Translations under genes and position numbers: made by a program
Assembly (NCBI GenBank): GCA_038210495.1
Contig: JBBQWR010000002.1
Location: forward strand, 120,793-184,792
Length of the DNA stretch: 64,000 nucleotides
Reading direction: 5' to 3'
Source: JBBQWR01 sp038210495
GTDB lineage: Bacteria > Planctomycetota > Planctomycetia > Pirellulales > DATAWG01
Shown here: piece by piece, positions 51,516-60,542 of the stretch
Layout of the letters: each line of letters opens with the position of its first letter
Numbering within the stretch: position 1 is the first letter of the stretch
The notes under the pieces: generated by a model
The model's input: the letters and a program-made list of their open reading frames with translations, nothing else
What the model was told of the DNA's origin: nothing
Databases searched by the model: none

Positions 51516-54223
51516 TCGGCACTTTCCGGCACTCCGACGCGGTAGATATTCCCTTTTCGTTCGGCCGACCTGTGGAACGCCGCTTCGCGGCCATCCGTGA
51601 GCGCGAACTGCTCGCCGACGAAGCGACCGGCAAGCGTGCCCATTTTGGTCGCCAACGAGCGCGCGGAACCTTCGCCGAGATCGGCTTTAAGCAGACCTTG
51701 CTTATTGCAAAGCTCCACCAACTCGGCGGCGGTCCAAGTGCCCTGCGGATGATCCACCAGCACGCCTATCAGTTCGACGAACTCGCGGCGCGTCTCGTCC
51801 AACAGCGCCGCGGCCTCCTCGGCGTTGGCCAGGAAGTCCGGTTCGCCGCAAGCGTCCAGAATGCCGCCGACAATGTTGCCCCAACCGCGCTTATTGAACC
51901 GCGAGTTCACCTTGGCCATCAGCATCCCGGACGCCTTCCAGCGCTCCACCATGCCGATCAGCTCACCCAGCAATTCCAAACGGTGTTCGCGGGCGAAGCC
52001 CTCCGGATCGGCGATGGAGAATTCGCGCTTTTCAGGATCGCCCTCATAGAACAGGTTGATGACCACGCTGCGCGTGACCAGATCGCGACTGACGTCGGGC
52101 GTGTTGGCCGTGATGCAGAAGATGTGCGAATTCTCGGCGCGGATCGACGCCGACTGGCCCAGCAGCCGGAACGAGAGGATCGGGTCGGTGATCGACCGTT
52201 CGAGGCAGGCCGACTCGATCCGCGGGTTCCGGCCTCGGCTCTTGGCGTTGTCGACGATGATGGTGGTGTCGCCGCGCCGCACGATGGCCCCCAATCGCTT
52301 CTCGAATTCCTCGTCGTTCGGGTTGTATGATGCGGTTTCGGCGGTCTGACCGTCGCGGAGGATGGCGATGATCTGGGCCAGAATCGATTTGCCCAGTTCC
52401 GGCTGGTTGCCGTTGAACAACGCGGCCGGTTTCGAGCCGATGAACCGCGGCACCAGCAGCGCCGTCAGCAGAATTCCGAGATAATTCGTTCGATCGGTGG
52501 GTTTTTTGAAGCAGAACTCCCGCAGCAGGGCGTCCAGATGCTCGGTATCGCGGCGAACCTCGATTGCCGGGCCCGCATAGTAAATCCCGGAGCCGGGATC
52601 AAAGCCTGTTGCGACGAGCCGCCAGTCCTCGGTGAAAACGGGATTGCGGGTGAACAGCTTGATGACCGGAAAGCGACTGCGCTCAACATGATGGTTCAGC
52701 CAGGTGTTCGCATACGCCGGTGGAAACGGCTTGTATTGCCCGGCCTCTTCATCCGTGAAATAGAACTCGACGTGCTGGTTGAGGAGCCCCGCCAGTTCTG
52801 GCGGCGAGAGAATCGCTGCGATCTGCTGGTCGTAGATGGCGACGAGTTGTTCGGCGCGACTGAAGCAGTTGCCGGCGGCAAGCAACTTGTCGGTCACTTG
52901 GCGCAGCGTATCCGCAACAGGCATAGTTGACGTGTCGACCATGATCGTCGGTCGCCCGCCTTCGGCCTCATCGGCATCCGGCGGAGCCTCTCCGTTACCG
53001 CCCGCAGCGACATCGTCGACGACCGTCGATCCCTTGGGCGTCTTCGGCGCGGCGCGCTTTTGCAGCTTGTCGAAGGTGGCCGCGCGGGCGTCATACTCGG
53101 CGCTCTCCCAGGTGCGGTCAAAGTAACGCTCACCGCCTTCCGCAAACTTGCCAACCTGCTGCACCTGCGCCCAGATTTCTTCCTTGGCGATGCCGTTGCG
53201 GATTGCGAAGCAGCAGAGCGAGAAATCGGCTTCGGACCGACTGCCGGCCTGGGCAATTCCACATGCCGCGATGAGTTCCCCAAACTTGTCGGCCTTGGAC
53301 ACGGAGATTTTGCGCGGCTTCGGCAACGGCATGGCCGCGATCTGCTTCGCACGCTCAGATTCAGGTGACGCCGATTTCAACGGCTCGAAGATCGCGAGCG
53401 GATACTTACGCTCCGGATCGCACTCGATCAGAGCGGTTGGCATCGGGTCGCGTCCGTTTCGCTCATCTTTCCGATTGAGAGTTCCCGGCAGTCGCAGCAA
53501 TCTCGAAAGGTCGGTCGTGTGATCGCCGCCGAGCGACTTGGCGATGCCGGCCAAGACATCCTGAACGTGTTCGGCCTTGGGGCTGAGCCGCGACACGTGC
53601 CGCCGCTGGTCCAAGTAGACCTTCTCGCCGTTCTCGACAATGTACTTTCGCTGCGTCTTGCGCCCGTCGGGCGTCTTGTTCCACTCTGTCTCCACCGGCG
53701 CGGGGTCGTCGGCGTCGTCGATCAGAAATGGTTCGTCGAGCAACCAGTACAAATGCACGCCGTTGCCGCTATTCACGCTGACCGATGGTTCGGGCAGGCC
53801 GGCCTTGTCGACGCGCTGGCGCGCCTCCTCGACCGAAACATGATCGATGTCAGTCCAGAGCGCACGCACGGTCCGAATCTGCCACGCCAGATCGAAGCGG
53901 CCTTTATTGCCGCTGCGCGGGCAGACGCCGAAAAACAGGTTGAGCCGTTCCTGGGCCGCGAGCTTCAAAAGCTGCCGCACCGTAGCTTTCAGCAGCGCCG
54001 GCGCAGCATTGCGATAGCTTGTGCTTTGATAGTCAACGCGACTACGTTTCTTCCCGGCTTCGACCCAGGTCTCAATGGGGCGAAAGAGGATCGTGTCCGA
54101 CTCGACGAAAAGCGTACTTAAGAACTTGGCCGCGGGTTCGATGCCCGCGGCCATTCCATCGGGAGGAGTCGAAGCCTCCAGCGTTGATTCCTCCATGCGG
54201 CGATCCCCGATCAAGAGAAGCAT
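51455..54223 (-). CDS. Phage primase-helicase
   Basis: 922 residues (an ATG at 54196 is equally plausible). N-terminal RepB/AEP-type primase region (RTVRALWTDIDHVSVEEA, then SVNSGNGVHLYWLLDEP with conserved His), a central linker, and a C-terminal AAA+ helicase: Walker A-like NGNQPELGKSILAQ, Walker B-like TTIIVDNAK, sensor FCITANTPDVSRD and LVTRSVVINLFY. It would prime and unwind element DNA. A winged-helix-like C-terminus (TWTAAELVELCNKQGLL) may bind the adjacent 9-bp repeats, whose copies extend into its 3' end. Confidence 0.88.
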   Translation of the reverse strand: MLLLIGDRRMEESTLEASTPPDGMAAGIEPAAKFLSTLFVESDTILFRPIETWVEAGKKRSRVDYQSTSYRNAAPALLKATVRQLLKLAAQERLNLFFGVCPRSGNKGRFDLAWQIRTVRALWTDIDHVSVEEARQRVDKAGLPEPSVSVNSGNGVHLYWLLDEPFLIDDADDPAPVETEWNKTPDGRKTQRKYIVENGEKVYLDQRRHVSRLSPKAEHVQDVLAGIAKSLGGDHTTDLSRLLRLPGTLNRKDERNGRDPMPTALIECDPERKYPLAIFEPLKSASPESERAKQIAAMPLPKPRKISVSKADKFGELIAACGIAQAGSRSEADFSLCCFAIRNGIAKEEIWAQVQQVGKFAEGGERYFDRTWESAEYDARAATFDKLQKRAAPKTPKGSTVVDDVAAGGNGEAPPDADEAEGGRPTIMVDTSTMPVADTLRQVTDKLLAAGNCFSRAEQLVAIYDQQIAAILSPPELAGLLNQHVEFYFTDEEAGQYKPFPPAYANTWLNHHVERSRFPVIKLFTRNPVFTEDWRLVATGFDPGSGIYYAGPAIEVRRDTEHLDALLREFCFKKPTDRTNYLGILLTALLVPRFIGSKPAALFNGNQPELGKSILAQIIAILRDGQTAETASYNPNDEEFEKRLGAIVRRGDTTIIVDNAKSRGRNPRIESACLERSITDPILSFRLLGQSASIRAENSHIFCITANTPDVSRDLVTRSVVINLFYEGDPEKREFSIADPEGFAREHRLELLGELIGMVERWKASGMLMAKVNSRFNKRGWGNIVGGILDACGEPDFLANAEEAAALLDETRREFVELIGVLVDHPQGTWTAAELVELCNKQGLLKADLGEGSARSLATKMGTLAGRFVGEQFALTDGREAAFHRSAERKGNIYRVGVPESAEPQGFAEPLPNLANVAGSAA

Positions 54224-54244
54224 CGTCGTTCATCGTTTGCATCC

Positions 54245-54538
54245 TTACGCAGCGACGGGGACCGCCGTTGGGGCCACACGCTCGACCTGGAACACGTCGT
54301 CGCCGAATTCCCGACTGATAAAGCCGGCGAACAACCGGTTGACATCGCGCCCGACGACCGTGACGGCGTCGATCACGACGCATCGCTTCTCGCTGTCGAG
54401 CGCGTGGCCGGCATCGAGCCGGACCTGAGTCTGGCCGTGCAGGCTTTCGGCGGCCATGATGGCGAGCAAGAGCGACGCCTCGACCTCCTCGAATGGAACA
54501 GATGGCGCAAACGAGTAGCGATAGATTTCAGCGGTCAT
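54245..54538 (-). CDS. Small phage-associated hypothetical protein
   Basis: 97 residues, RBS TTGGAGAG. Mixed alpha/beta (EASLLLAIMAAESLHGQTQVRLDAGHALDSE, VVGRDVNRLFAGFI), acidic. Located between the sigma factor and the primase gene, 22 bases before the latter. No recognised domain. Confidence 0.65.
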   Translation of the reverse strand: MTAEIYRYSFAPSVPFEEVEASLLLAIMAAESLHGQTQVRLDAGHALDSEKRCVVIDAVTVVGRDVNRLFAGFISREFGDDVFQVERVAPTAVPVAA

Positions 54539-54617
54539 TGCGTACTCTCCAAATGAAGTTGGGCGGCGAACGGTAGATACTGTTGACCTACCGCTGCGCC
54601 GCCCGTTTTGTCGGAAA

Positions 54618-55205
54618 CTACTTCATGTAGTCGCGCAATCCAGCCTTCTCGAAACGCGCACGCAAGCGGCCCAGGCGTTCATAGAGCTTGCCCTGTGAAT
54701 AGCCCAGGTCGCGTCCCGCGGCAGATTTCGAGTCGCTCATCAGGGCCTCTGCCAATTGACGCAATTGAGGCGTCAGCGTCTTGAACACCGCCGCGAGATC
54801 GTGTGACAGTTCCCACGAATCCTCGTCCGACCGGCGGTCCTGGCCCGTGTGCTTCGCACCTTGCGGTTCAGCAAGCGTCGCGCCCAACGGTTTCTCTTTC
54901 CCCTCGCCATCCTTGATCGGGCGATTGAGCGAACCCGCTTCGCGTTTGTGCGAACGCATCTCAGCCTTGCGGTGTTCGAGAATCGTGACAAAACGGTTCT
55001 CGCACACCACGATGACGAATGCCTGCCACGTGGCCGTGACCGCATCGAAATTCTTCCGACGCTGAAGTAGATCAAGGACAAAGTCAGCCGTCAGATCCTG
55101 GCGGTCGGCTTCGTTGAAACCAGCCCGGCCGATGAGCTGGCGGACTTTGCTGCGAATGAATTTCGCTGTGAATTCGTCAAAGCAATCCAATGAATAGATA
55201 CCCAC
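54618..55205 (-). CDS. ECF/phage-type sigma factor
   Basis: 195 residues from GTG 55205, preceded by CGAGGAG eight bases away (the frame extends to 55316 without a better start). Region 2-like AGFNEADRQDLTADFVLDLLQ and AFVIVVCENRFVTILEHRKAE; region 4-like LTPQLRQLAEALMSDSKSAAGRDLGYSQGKLYERLGRLRARF. A second sigma-like factor sits at the other end of the element (42119-42694), so early and late control is likely (inference). Confidence 0.75.
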   Translation of the reverse strand: MGIYSLDCFDEFTAKFIRSKVRQLIGRAGFNEADRQDLTADFVLDLLQRRKNFDAVTATWQAFVIVVCENRFVTILEHRKAEMRSHKREAGSLNRPIKDGEGKEKPLGATLAEPQGAKHTGQDRRSDEDSWELSHDLAAVFKTLTPQLRQLAEALMSDSKSAAGRDLGYSQGKLYERLGRLRARFEKAGLRDYMK

Positions 55206-55399
55206 GATAGAAGCTCCTCGTGGCCGAGGAGGGCGTGGGCAACTTCCAAGACGAAGCGGCGGCAGGCCAACAAAAATGCGGAGGCGATGCGGTCGCGCCA
55301 AAATGGCGTCGCCCACAATCGCCTCCGCTTCGCGGCCAGCAAATTGTCAGGTGAATGAATGTGAAACAACGAACTGTCGAATTTGGGTGCCCAACCCGT

Positions 55400-55759
55400 T
55401 CAGGCAGTCGACTCCGTAACTGTCATTCGCGAGGGCAATCCGTGCTTGACCTCGAGGACGTCGATGGTGCCGTTCTGCAGTTGGTCGAAGAAGGCGAATA
55501 GCTCGACAATTTCGGACTTCAAACTGAAGTCCGCGGTCTCACGCTCAAGCCTGGGGCCGTTGTCACCTGGAAACTTCAGCTCGCGCTTCCGTTGCGGCGG
55601 CGGGTCACAGACCGGCTCGCCATCCTTGATGACGACGTCGAGAAACTTGCCGAAGTTAAGGTCCTGCATGTAACGCAGGAACACTTGGCGAGCTGAAGAG
55701 AGCTGCGATTTCGATTTGGGGGCGCAGCTTGAACCCCTGATTTCGCTTGAAGTGTTCAC
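55400..55759 (-). CDS. Hypothetical phage-region protein
   Basis: 119 residues. Aromatic N-terminal half (FLRYMQDLNFGKFLDVVI), basic patch PPPQRKRELKFPG, and acidic C-terminus (SEIVELFAFFDQLQNGTIDVLEV). No domain recognised. No strong RBS noticed. Confidence 0.55.
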   Translation of the reverse strand: MNTSSEIRGSSCAPKSKSQLSSARQVFLRYMQDLNFGKFLDVVIKDGEPVCDPPPQRKRELKFPGDNGPRLERETADFSLKSEIVELFAFFDQLQNGTIDVLEVKHGLPSRMTVTESTA

Positions 55760-55898
55760 GGCCGAAGACTACTCGCTGACGGCGGTCACTGGCGCAGCGA
55801 GCCCATTTGGTCCCCGGCCTCAGAATCACACTGATGGCGAGAATCCCTGCCTGCAGTTTTCTCACGGCGCTCCCATCGCGGGAGTCACCCCAAACCAA

Positions 55899-56150
55899 CT
55901 ACGACGTGCGATCCAACTCCTCCTGCGAGATGTAGAATTGGTGGCTGACGCCGGCCTTGATCACAAGCCGACGCTTGCCTTTCTGCACTTCGCAAGCGAC
56001 GGAGTATTCAAAGTAGCCGTGACGGAGTCCTTCAAGGACTACCTGCTCAAGCTTTTTAAGGGCTCGCTGACACTCATTGGCGGCCTCTGAGTCGTGATCG
56101 CCCTCAATCGCTGTCTTGTGAGCCATCTTTCTTCCGTGTTGCGACATCAC
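55899..56150 (-). CDS. Hypothetical phage-region protein
   Basis: 83 residues (ATGATG start, either). Helix-rich with charged ECQRALKKLEQVVLEGLRHGYFEYSV and a beta stretch GKRRLVIKAGVSHQF, perhaps a DNA-binding mini-protein like the sporulation/phage DUF2292 group. Family only tentative. Lies 46 bases downstream of the next gene on the same strand. Confidence 0.6.
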   Translation of the reverse strand: MMSQHGRKMAHKTAIEGDHDSEAANECQRALKKLEQVVLEGLRHGYFEYSVACEVQKGKRRLVIKAGVSHQFYISQEELDRTS

Positions 56151-56196
56151 GTCCTCGGTACGAAGGAATCAACGAGCCGCCTAGTGCCCCTCGGCA

Positions 56197-57123
56197 CTAG
56201 GCCTTGAAGCCCTTGGACTGCAAGGCCTTCAGGATGTCGGTCACGTCCTCGAGCATGTTCGTCGTCCGAATCACGACGCGCATGGGCCGGCGCACCTCGA
56301 CGGTGATCTTGCCGTCAGCCATGTTGATCGCAATTTCTCCGGCCGCACGTTGCGACACATCGGATCGCTGCTGGTACACGCTCAAGCCCAAGCCATCGAG
56401 AAGTGAGCCGGTGTCGTCATTAGGAACGATCACCCATTGGTCTGACGGAGCGAGCGGCTTGGCGTCGGACGACGAATCGCCGTTCGTCGGCGCAGCGACC
56501 GCTGGACGAAGGCGAATAATCTTCGCCTTGGGATCAGGCTCACCTTCGAGCAGGCCGGCATACTTCGCTGATTCCAGAAATCGCTTCAGGAACATGTCCC
56601 GCTCATTGACGATCTTCAGCGTCACGCGCACAAAGTCTTCAACGTAAGACATCTGATGATCTTGATTCTTGGGACACTCCACGAAGGTGTTTTTGAACAG
56701 GTCGTAGGAGAGGAATGCCTTGGCCTTGGCGCGACTGCGCACGTTCTCGTTGGGGCCGTAGAGCATTTCGACGGCCATCTCCGTCAACCGCACATCGTCA
56801 CGCTCGCACTTGATCAGGTCATACGATTCGAGCGCCGCCAGTTTCTGCTTGAACCGCCCAATCGGTTTGGGATGTCCAAGGGCCTGGGCGAACGAGTTCT
56901 TAGTCATGCGGCGTTCGTGTTCGTCGATCTTGCGAGCGGCCTTCTCCGCATCTTCAAGGGACAGGTAGATGAAACTGCGACCGTGCTTGCGGCTGGCTTT
57001 GTCCGAATCATCCCCACCTTCCGGGCTATCCACAGAGTCCACCTCCTCGTCCATTGATTCCGCCTCGTTGTCATCCAATACCGCGTCGCTGATTTTCGTT
57101 TCCGCCTGGTTGATTTCTGGCAT
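56197..57123 (-). CDS. Hypothetical early-region protein, possible winged-helix
   Basis: 308 residues from ATG 57123 (RBS AGGAGAA, seven bases). Very acidic N-terminal 45 residues (DDNEAESMDEEVDSVDS), then helical regions KNSFAQALGHPKPIGRFKQKLAALESYDLI resembling a winged helix, and a C-terminal beta-rich tail. First gene of a rightmost transcript under a sigma-70-like promoter with an adjacent palindromic operator, so it may be a key early or regulatory gene. No family recognised. Confidence 0.7.
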   Translation of the reverse strand: MPEINQAETKISDAVLDDNEAESMDEEVDSVDSPEGGDDSDKASRKHGRSFIYLSLEDAEKAARKIDEHERRMTKNSFAQALGHPKPIGRFKQKLAALESYDLIKCERDDVRLTEMAVEMLYGPNENVRSRAKAKAFLSYDLFKNTFVECPKNQDHQMSYVEDFVRVTLKIVNERDMFLKRFLESAKYAGLLEGEPDPKAKIIRLRPAVAAPTNGDSSSDAKPLAPSDQWVIVPNDDTGSLLDGLGLSVYQQRSDVSQRAAGEIAINMADGKITVEVRRPMRVVIRTTNMLEDVTDILKALQSKGFKA

Positions 57124-57160
57124 CGCATTTCTCCTGAAAAGAGTTGGTCCAGACAAACCA

Positions 57161-57188
57161 ATCTTATCGGTGTTAACCAGTGTGTCAA
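57161..57188 (-). promoter_or_regulatory. Sigma-70-type promoter of the 57123 gene
   Basis: Minus strand: -35 TTGACA (57183-57188), 16-bp spacer, -10 TAAGAT (57161-57166), about 38 bases from the -10 to the start codon. Confidence 0.65.
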
Positions 57189-57193
57189 TGTCT

Positions 57194-57211
57194 TTATCAG
57201 ACAACTGATAA
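57194..57211. promoter_or_regulatory. Palindromic operator candidate
   Basis: Perfect 7-bp arms TTATCAG/CTGATAA around ACAA, six bases upstream of the -35 box. More TTATC/GATAA words follow near 57225-57245, suggesting a repressor or activator array. Confidence 0.55.
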
Positions 57212-57367
57212 AAATAACGGTCTTCCGATAACTGGCGATAAAATTCACACATCGTGTTTTCAAACTCGATGCAACTTGTTTATTTAATTGGTGTTGCGCA
57301 AATTCAATACAGCCTGTCGTTTATCGCTGCTGATCGATTCGCTGACAAACCGCTGAAATCGCGTCGT

Positions 57368-57787
57368 TCACTGGACAGCTAGCACGCTCATGACCATCTC
57401 TCGCCACAACCGCCGCTGCTTTCGCCAGTCGGGCACGCTGGCGATGGACCGCATCTCGCGCTCCTGGATCGGCTCCGTGCCGCGCTCGATCCGCGGTAGG
57501 AACAGTAGTTCCTCCTGGATTTCAGGGGCGAGTTGCAGCAGGTTCATGATCTGCGTGACCCGCGCCCGCGTGACGTGGCCGAGGCGGGCCAATACGGCTT
57601 GGTCCGCTACGACGCCTTCCCGGATCAAGCCGTCAAAGCGGATGGCCAGCGCCATCATGCGGGATACGCGGGGCAACCGGCCGGGTGCGACGGGCGGGGC
57701 CGGCGTCGCGCCGGCCTCGAGGTGCTTGCGGCCGTTGCGGCCGGCGCGGAAATGGACCTTGGTCTGGAAGGTGATTCCTTTTGTCAT
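57368..57787 (-). CDS. HTH protein of the serine-recombinase cassette
   Basis: 139 residues. Basic N-terminus and a ParB/KorB-like helix-turn-helix (AVLARLGHVTRARVTQIMNLLQLAPEIQ). Its start overlaps the recombinase stop (ATGA). Repeatedly found next to large serine recombinases with DUF2924 (recollection of family context); it may regulate or assist the recombinase. Confidence 0.7.
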   Translation of the reverse strand: MTKGITFQTKVHFRAGRNGRKHLEAGATPAPPVAPGRLPRVSRMMALAIRFDGLIREGVVADQAVLARLGHVTRARVTQIMNLLQLAPEIQEELLFLPRIERGTEPIQEREMRSIASVPDWRKQRRLWREMVMSVLAVQ

Positions 57788-59358
57788 GCTGCGTCTCCTT
57801 TAACGTCGCGATCAGCAATTGCCTTAATCCCGCTCGGGTGGAAGGTGATGGAAATGGTGCCGTCGCGGCCGTCGTAATCGACGCGCTCGATCAACAGTTG
57901 GAGTAAGCGGCCCTGCTCGCGGGGACTCAGCGTTTCCCAGACGGGATCGAACGCGGCTAGCGCCCGGGCGGCGGCGTCCTCGTCGACCAGTTCGACCTTG
58001 AGGCGTTCCCGCTCGTCGCGCAGTTCGCTGAGCCGTCGTTCGACCGTTTGGACCCGTTCCTGAAGGTCCGCCTGGAGCGCCGTCGCGACTCCGTTGATGT
58101 TGAGGCCGAGCTGGTCGAGGAGCTTCCGCACTTCGCGTTCGTAACCGGCCAGTTCGCGTCCGAGGCGGCGTTCCTCGCCACTCAACTCCTCGACGCGATC
58201 CTTCACCTGGGCATGCGCTTGTCGCACCGTTTCCGCCACGAGGCGCGGATCGCGGCCGATGCTTTTGATCTGCTCGACCACGAACCGCTCGATCTCGCCG
58301 GCGGGGATCGACTGCGACGGGCACGATTGCCAGCCCCGCTTCTGCGCAGATTGGCAGACGTAATACCGGTATCGCTTCGTTCCGTCCTTCGTCGCGTGCG
58401 TTGGCGACATCGCGCAGCCGCAGGGGACGCAGTGGATCAGCCCCTTTAGGATCGCGCCAAACCGGTTTCGCACCGCAGCGCCCCCAGTCCGGCCGTTGCG
58501 CTGGAGCTTGGACTGCACCCGTTGCCACAGGCCGTCGCCAATGATCGCCTCGTGCTCGCCGTCGTGGACCTCGTCCTTGTACCGCAGCTTGCCGATGTAG
58601 GTGATGTTAGTCAGCAAATGCCAGAGGCTGTTCTTGTCGAATGGCCGGCCCCCGCGCTCCGTCTCCTTCCGCGTTGTCCAGCGCTTCGTGCGCCAGCCCC
58701 GCCGCGCCAACTCCTCGACAACGGGAATCAATCCGTCGTGGTCGAGGTACAGACCGAATATCTGCCGCACCTGCTCGGCTTCGTCGGGCTCCACAACGAG
58801 CTTCGTGGCGACCACGTCGTAGCCTAGCAGCGGCATCCCACCGACCCATTTTCCCTTGCGGCGGGCGGCGGCGATCTTGTCGCGGGTCCGCTCGCTGATC
58901 ATTTCCCGCTCGAATTGGGCGAACGAAAGCAGCACGTTCAAAATGAGCCGCCCCATCGAACTGGCGGTGTTGAACTGCTGGGTCACCGAAACGAACGAGA
59001 CCCGGTGTTTTTCAAACGTCTCCATCATCCGAGCGAAGTCGAGCAGCGACCGGCTCAATCGGTCCACCTTGTAGACCACGACGCAGTCGATCCGCCCGGC
59101 CTCGATGTCGGCCAGGAGGCGTTGCACGGCGGGGCGCTCCATGTTGCCGCCGGTGAACCCGCCGTCGTCGTAGTGGTCGGCAACGCAGGTCCATCCTTCG
59201 CTGGCCTGGCTTTTGATGTACGCCTCACCCGATTCCCGCTGGGCGTCGAGTGAATTGAATTCCTGCTCCAGTCCGTCCTCGGTGCTTTTGCGGGTGTAGA
59301 TAGCGCAACGCATGGTCGGCGCGGCGTTGACCTTCGGTTGGTTTCGTGTCCTGGTCAT
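57784..59358 (-). CDS. Large serine recombinase
   Basis: 524 residues. Resolvase domain with nucleophile Ser25 (IYTRKSTEDGL), then DGGFTGGNMERPAVQRLL, KVDRLSRSLLDFARM and QFEREMISERTRDKIAAARRKG; recombinase domain; zinc ribbon (VPCGCAMSPTH ... YYVCQSAQKRGWQSCPS); coiled coil near the C-terminus. Complete, and coupled by ATGA overlaps to genes on both sides. Likely mobilises or inverts the cassette, though attachment sites were not identified. Confidence 0.94.
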   Translation of the reverse strand: MTRTRNQPKVNAAPTMRCAIYTRKSTEDGLEQEFNSLDAQRESGEAYIKSQASEGWTCVADHYDDGGFTGGNMERPAVQRLLADIEAGRIDCVVVYKVDRLSRSLLDFARMMETFEKHRVSFVSVTQQFNTASSMGRLILNVLLSFAQFEREMISERTRDKIAAARRKGKWVGGMPLLGYDVVATKLVVEPDEAEQVRQIFGLYLDHDGLIPVVEELARRGWRTKRWTTRKETERGGRPFDKNSLWHLLTNITYIGKLRYKDEVHDGEHEAIIGDGLWQRVQSKLQRNGRTGGAAVRNRFGAILKGLIHCVPCGCAMSPTHATKDGTKRYRYYVCQSAQKRGWQSCPSQSIPAGEIERFVVEQIKSIGRDPRLVAETVRQAHAQVKDRVEELSGEERRLGRELAGYEREVRKLLDQLGLNINGVATALQADLQERVQTVERRLSELRDERERLKVELVDEDAAARALAAFDPVWETLSPREQGRLLQLLIERVDYDGRDGTISITFHPSGIKAIADRDVKGDAA

Positions 59359-59855
59359 CGGTCACCCCCTTCCTTCGTCAGCCGGAAGAAGTGATAGCCG
59401 TTGCAATGCGACCCGGTGATCTTCTTGGCGACGGCGCTGAGCGACTTGTAGATTTCGCCTTCGTACTCGAAGCCGGCCGGCAGCACCTTGACCGCGAGCG
59501 TCCCGCCTTTGTATTCGCGGGTGATGGCGCTGCCGGGAAGCGGAATTCGCCGGTCGCTTGCGCCGGCCAGGACGCTTGTCGTCGTCCGCGTCGCGGCGTG
59601 CGGTGCGGCTGGCGGCGATTTGGGGGCCTTGCGCCGTAGATCGGCGTCGTTCGCCAATTCCGCGGCCCGTCGCCGGGCGCGCTCGGTGAGGTCGCCTTCG
59701 GCCATTGCCTGCATTCGCCAAATGATGCGTTTGACCAGCCAATCTTTGTGGTGCGTGTTCGTCGTCTCGCCGAACACTTCCGCGTACCGCGATTGCAGGT
59801 CGCGAACCGGCATGCGACGTAACGCCGCCAATTCTTTTCCGACGTTCAGGTCCAT
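59355..59855 (-). CDS. DUF2924 domain protein
   Basis: 166 residues. N-terminal ELAALRRMPVRDLQSRYAEVFGE is the DUF2924 hallmark, followed by KRIIWRMQAMAEGDLTERARRRAAELAND. C-terminal SALTREYKGG-like (ITREYKGGTLAVKVLPAGFEYEGEIYKSLSAVAKKITGSHCNGYHFF) matches the small integrase-like DUF2924 tail. Overlaps the recombinase start (ATGA). Function unknown, consistently paired with serine recombinases. Confidence 0.85.
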   Translation of the reverse strand: MDLNVGKELAALRRMPVRDLQSRYAEVFGETTNTHHKDWLVKRIIWRMQAMAEGDLTERARRRAAELANDADLRRKAPKSPPAAPHAATRTTTSVLAGASDRRIPLPGSAITREYKGGTLAVKVLPAGFEYEGEIYKSLSAVAKKITGSHCNGYHFFRLTKEGGDR

Positions 59856-59887
59856 GTCTGTCTCCTTGGTTTGAGGTCTCGATACCG

Positions 59888-60079
59888 TTAACCCGTGTGG
59901 ACACTGAGCACGGTTTCGCCGGGAACCTCAAGGCCCTGGGGCGGCAATTCCGGGTCTTTTTCCAAGGCCGGCAGGGCGGTCCGTTGCCGCAAACGCATTA
60001 GACCCGCCGCCAGAATTGCCGCAATTTCTCGAAAACGCTGGTCGGATGGTAGTCGCGCGGTATCTGCGCAGTCGAACAT
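59888..60079 (-). CDS. Small conserved cassette protein
   Basis: 63 residues, MFDCADTARLPSDQRFREIAAILAAGLMRLRQR. Helical, with the pattern DQRFREIAAILAAG often seen just before DUF2924 genes (recollection). Lies 32 bases upstream of the DUF2924 gene, same strand; probably the first gene of the recombinase operon. Confidence 0.6.
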   Translation of the reverse strand: MFDCADTARLPSDQRFREIAAILAAGLMRLRQRTALPALEKDPELPPQGLEVPGETVLSVHTG

Positions 60080-60197
60080 CGGGAGACTCCAGAAGAATGT
60101 CGCACGCGGGCCGCAGACGCGGACGATTGCGAGACGAATCGCGCGGCCCTATGCTGTTAACCTACCGGGCGGACGTTCGAGTTGTCGGAGAAAGACA

Positions 60198-60467
60198 ATG
60201 GCAACGCGGCGGCGGCATCATTCACGACACGGCGGCAATCGACAGTCGGATGCTGCGCCGTCAAAACACGATTCCGACGAAAGGCCGCTCAGTCTGGAAT
60301 GGCTTTCGGAAGAACGAATTGAGGAGTCCATTCGGGTTTGGTCAAAGGCGTATGGTCGCCCGATCTCCAGAGACGAGGCCACTGAAATTCTGATTAACGT
60401 GAGACAGTTCGCTGAGATAGTCCTCAGGGCTGAGGAGGCCAAACAACGCGATGCCCAAGCGAGTTAG
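60198..60467 (+). CDS. Small hypothetical protein, cassette boundary
   Basis: 89 residues, RBS GGAG seven bases before ATG 60198. Basic N-terminus (ATRRRHHSRHGGNR), then a helical domain (LSEERIEESIRVWSKAYGRPISRDEATEILINVRQF). Divergent from the recombinase operon, and 75 bases before the HNH gene on the same strand. Similar short proteins accompany DUF2924 loci; role unknown. Confidence 0.6.
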   Translation: MATRRRHHSRHGGNRQSDAAPSKHDSDERPLSLEWLSEERIEESIRVWSKAYGRPISRDEATEILINVRQFAEIVLRAEEAKQRDAQAS

Positions 60468-60542
60468 AAGTCAAATCGGTCTTGGGCCCAGATTCGCGTT
60501 TGAGCCGGCGACGTCCCACGACTAGCGAACAGGAAGTCGGTC

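Noticed and set aside
51097..51633. Minus-strand frame beyond the primase-helicase end
   Set aside because: Its apparent content comes from the 9-bp repeats and GC-alternating sequence; no domain.
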